Shown here piece by piece: positions 4,633-6,639 of a stretch of 6,639 bases of DNA (position 1 is its first letter; each line of letters begins with the position of its first letter). The notes under the pieces are model-generated. The model did not search any database. It saw nothing but the letters and a program-made list of their open reading frames with translations, and was not told where the DNA came from. The position numbers were made by a program, and so were the translations under genes. This stretch comes from Saprospirales bacterium. GTDB lineage: Bacteria; Bacteroidota; Bacteroidia; Chitinophagales; Saprospiraceae. The stretch is from NCBI GenBank assembly GCA_024642645.1, contig JAHEAS010000135.1:1231-7869 (forward strand). The letters are read 5' to 3'.

Positions 4633-6615
4633 CTATTTTGCCAGTTTAACCACTACATCTACTTTACGGTTTTGCCAGTTTGGGCGACCGTCCTTGCTTT
4701 CGCCCCTTCCTTCAATATAAACTTTGTCCACACGAATGCCCTTGTTTTTTAAGACAACGCCAATTGCCTTGGCTCTTTTTTCGGATAACGCTAGGTTGTA
4801 AGCATCTGAGCCAATTTCATCAGCATAACCAACGATTTCGACACTTTCAATGGTTTTGCCGTTGAAGTTATTTTTAAAAAAAGCTTCCAATTTGTCAATG
4901 TCAGACGGTTTTAATTCTGCCTTGTCAAATTCAAAAAGGATTTCTTGGTGGACTTCGTTAGTTGAGTTTTTTACAGGAAGCGATACGCCCTTTTCAACAA
5001 GTAAGTCCTCCGTGTAGGCTGGCAATCTAAACAGCGGGTCGAGCAGTAGGCTTATATGGTAGGAAGTGTGATTCTCCCATTTTGGCACCTCGAATTGGTT
5101 TTTGTAGGCGTGATAATCATCTGCCCGGATTTCGACCTTTAGGGTGTCGTTTGCCGGAAGGCAAAGAAAAAAGCGACCATCATCACTGGTTTTGATTGGT
5201 AAATGCCCTTTTGCCATCACTGTGCAGGCGATTGGTACTTGCGTAATGGAATCCCTCACATATCCTTCTAGGTAGGTAATTGGGTCGCTGGCCAATTGGT
5301 CGGGGAGTTTGAAATTGTAGATGTCCATTCCACCGTGCCCACCTTTGCGGTTAGAGGCAAAATATCCTGATTTGCCATCGGCTGTCAGGAAAATCCCAAG
5401 CTCACGGTAAGCCGAATTGACAGGCATGCCAAGGTTGCGGGCAAAGCTCCATGTGCCATCCACTTGCAGTCTAGTCACAAATATATCTTGCTCACCCAAT
5501 CCAAGATGCCCCGTTGAAGAGAAGTACAAAACTTTGCCGTCATTGGTTATAAAAGGCGCTTCTTCGTCTTCTGTGGTATTGATGTTCGGCCCAAGGTTTT
5601 TGGGTTCGCTCCATCTCCCATCAGGGTTTCGCTGACTCATCCAAATATCCGTGCCACCCAATCCACCTTCCCTACTACTGGCGAAGTAAAGTGTGTTGCC
5701 GTCACAACTGATACTAGCCTGTGATTCCCAAGCATCACTGTTTGCTAAACCTGACACTGGGCTTGCCTGGGTAATTTGCCGACCATCGGTAACTGCCTCC
5801 CAAATATCGCAGGTACCAAGAACCTCGGGGCGTTGACAAGCTGTAAAGAATAAACGGCGACCATCCCGAACCATCGTCACCATGCCCTCATTGGAGCTAG
5901 TGTTAAAGTCGCTGACTGGCTCCGATGATTTCCAGTCACCTCTTGGGCGGGTAGCCATGTAAAGGTTTTCGTCTGCATTATCGTTTTTCCGACTAGTAAA
6001 ATAGATGGTGTTACCATCATTGGTGAGGTAGGGAAAGTATTCATCGCCACTGCTATTGATAGCTGACCCCAAGTTTTCGACAGCCGTAATACCTAGAAAC
6101 TGAAGAGAATCGGTAGCCGAACGACAGGAGCGCAGGTTGTTTTCCAATTGTGCATAGTAGCTTGCCTCTACCTTTCGTTCTTCAAGTCCATTGTAAGCAA
6201 ACATAGTAGGAGGCATATTTTTCAAGCTGTCAAATTGTTCAAAATACTTTAGCGCTTGCTCATATTTTCCGCATTGATAGTAGATTTTGCCACATTCAAA
6301 ATACAATGCCCTTGAGAAATTGGGGCTATTTTCTAGCGCTTTTACATAGAAAAATGATGCCTCCTCCAACTCTCCCATCAATTCATAACAAGCACCAGAA
6401 CTCCGCAAAGCAGGTGAAAAATTCGGAAATTTTTTCAGCACTTTCTTAAAATAGGAAAGCGCTTCCTTGTATTTCATGTTAAGCAGTGCTACTTCCCCTT
6501 GGTGATGAATCTTGGCATATTCGTCAGGTATGATTTGGATAGTAGCGGGTTCTTGCTGCGCAAAAATTGGCAACAAGAGCAAGAGGCAAGAAAGTGTGAG
6601 CAGTAATTTTGACAT
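4633..6615 (-). CDS. Periplasmic TPR / PD40 propeller / CRD-like / OmpA C-terminal protein with PorE-like architecture
   Basis: A 660-residue exported protein. A signal peptide (MSKLLLTLSCLLLLLPIFA) probably ends at A19; C10 is too early within the hydrophobic core for a lipobox. About 38-165: three TPR units (from 38, 72 and 106) and a following helix. About 185-438: five PD40/WD40-like blades, each with a DG-x-x-(L/I/G)-(Y/F)F(T/A/S)S-like strand, e.g. NDGNTIYFTSR (199-209), CDGNTLYFASSREGGLGGTD (304-323) and ADGKSGYFASNR (412-423). About 445-525: a carboxypeptidase-regulatory-like beta domain (YLEGYVRDSITQVPI). About 555-660: OmpA C-terminal peptidoglycan-binding domain with ILFEFDKAELKP and the diaminopimelate-contacting pair D599 and R614. 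This domain order is that of PorE, the peptidoglycan-linked component of the type IX secretion system in Porphyromonas gingivalis, but PorE is a lipoprotein and Bacteroidota carry several paralogs of this design. A peptidoglycan-anchored envelope role is well supported; a PorE role is not proven. Only 24 bp of upstream sequence are available, so no promoter can be judged. Confidence 0.9.
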   Translation of the reverse strand: MSKLLLTLSCLLLLLPIFAQQEPATIQIIPDEYAKIHHQGEVALLNMKYKEALSYFKKVLKKFPNFSPALRSSGACYELMGELEEASFFYVKALENSPNFSRALYFECGKIYYQCGKYEQALKYFEQFDSLKNMPPTMFAYNGLEERKVEASYYAQLENNLRSCRSATDSLQFLGITAVENLGSAINSSGDEYFPYLTNDGNTIYFTSRKNDNADENLYMATRPRGDWKSSEPVSDFNTSSNEGMVTMVRDGRRLFFTACQRPEVLGTCDIWEAVTDGRQITQASPVSGLANSDAWESQASISCDGNTLYFASSREGGLGGTDIWMSQRNPDGRWSEPKNLGPNINTTEDEEAPFITNDGKVLYFSSTGHLGLGEQDIFVTRLQVDGTWSFARNLGMPVNSAYRELGIFLTADGKSGYFASNRKGGHGGMDIYNFKLPDQLASDPITYLEGYVRDSITQVPIACTVMAKGHLPIKTSDDGRFFLCLPANDTLKVEIRADDYHAYKNQFEVPKWENHTSYHISLLLDPLFRLPAYTEDLLVEKGVSLPVKNSTNEVHQEILFEFDKAELKPSDIDKLEAFFKNNFNGKTIESVEIVGYADEIGSDAYNLALSEKRAKAIGVVLKNKGIRVDKVYIEGRGESKDGRPNWQNRKVDVVVKLAK

Positions 6616-6639
6616 CTACTAGGGTGCTAAGTTACGAGG

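Noticed and set aside
4633..6615. Lipoprotein assignment of the PorE-like protein through C10
   Set aside because: The cysteine lies only six residues after K3 and is followed by a long hydrophobic stretch, so the signal core continues past it to a better cleavage site after A19.
1..6639. CRISPR arrays, insertion sequences, tRNA genes, defence or biosynthetic gene clusters
   Set aside because: No tandem repeat-spacer pattern, transposase-like frame, tRNA-like fold or defence-family protein was seen; all six genes fit common chromosomal families.

Overview
The window looks like chromosomal DNA of a Bacteroidota bacterium, probably of the Cytophagia/Flammeovirga side, although the exact genus cannot be read from it. 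Three upstream regions carry the Bacteroidota -7 box (TAnnTTTG), start codons lack Shine-Dalgarno sequences, and the largest protein joins TPR, PD40 propeller, carboxypeptidase-regulatory-like and OmpA C-terminal domains, an architecture typical of this phylum. Coding density is high, and there are no tRNA or rRNA genes, insertion sequences, CRISPR arrays or other signs of recent transfer.

Layout: (i) 1-191, minus: N-terminal part of a DUF389 membrane protein, cut by the window edge, with a good promoter at 237-268. (ii) 307-1830, minus: GNAT acetyltransferase fused to a class-12 nitrilase-superfamily amidohydrolase, with a TTG start and a leader that can form a hairpin. (iii) 2055-3404, plus: class I DNA photolyase, divergent from (ii) across a 224-bp gap. 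(iv) 3422-3943, minus: lipoprotein MsrB, convergent with the photolyase over only 17 bp. (v) 4035-4532, minus: small CAP/SCP-domain lipoprotein with its own promoter and a palindrome at the predicted transcription start. (vi) 4633-6615, minus: 660-residue periplasmic protein with the same domain order as PorE of the type IX secretion system.

How they fit together: the photolyase (repair of UV dimers in DNA) and MsrB (repair of oxidised methionine outside the cytoplasm) are both light/oxidative damage repair enzymes and sit tail to tail. MsrB, CAP and the PorE-like protein are all exported and lie on one strand with gaps of 91 and 100 bp, so an envelope-related transcription cluster is possible, but the CAP promoter argues for at least one internal start. 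The GNAT-nitrilase and DUF389 proteins have no evident link to the rest. All six genes fall in recognised families. I see no convincing new system; the most interesting items are the PorE-like architecture, the non-E. coli-like antenna site of the photolyase, the one-cysteine MsrB, and two promoter-proximal dyads.
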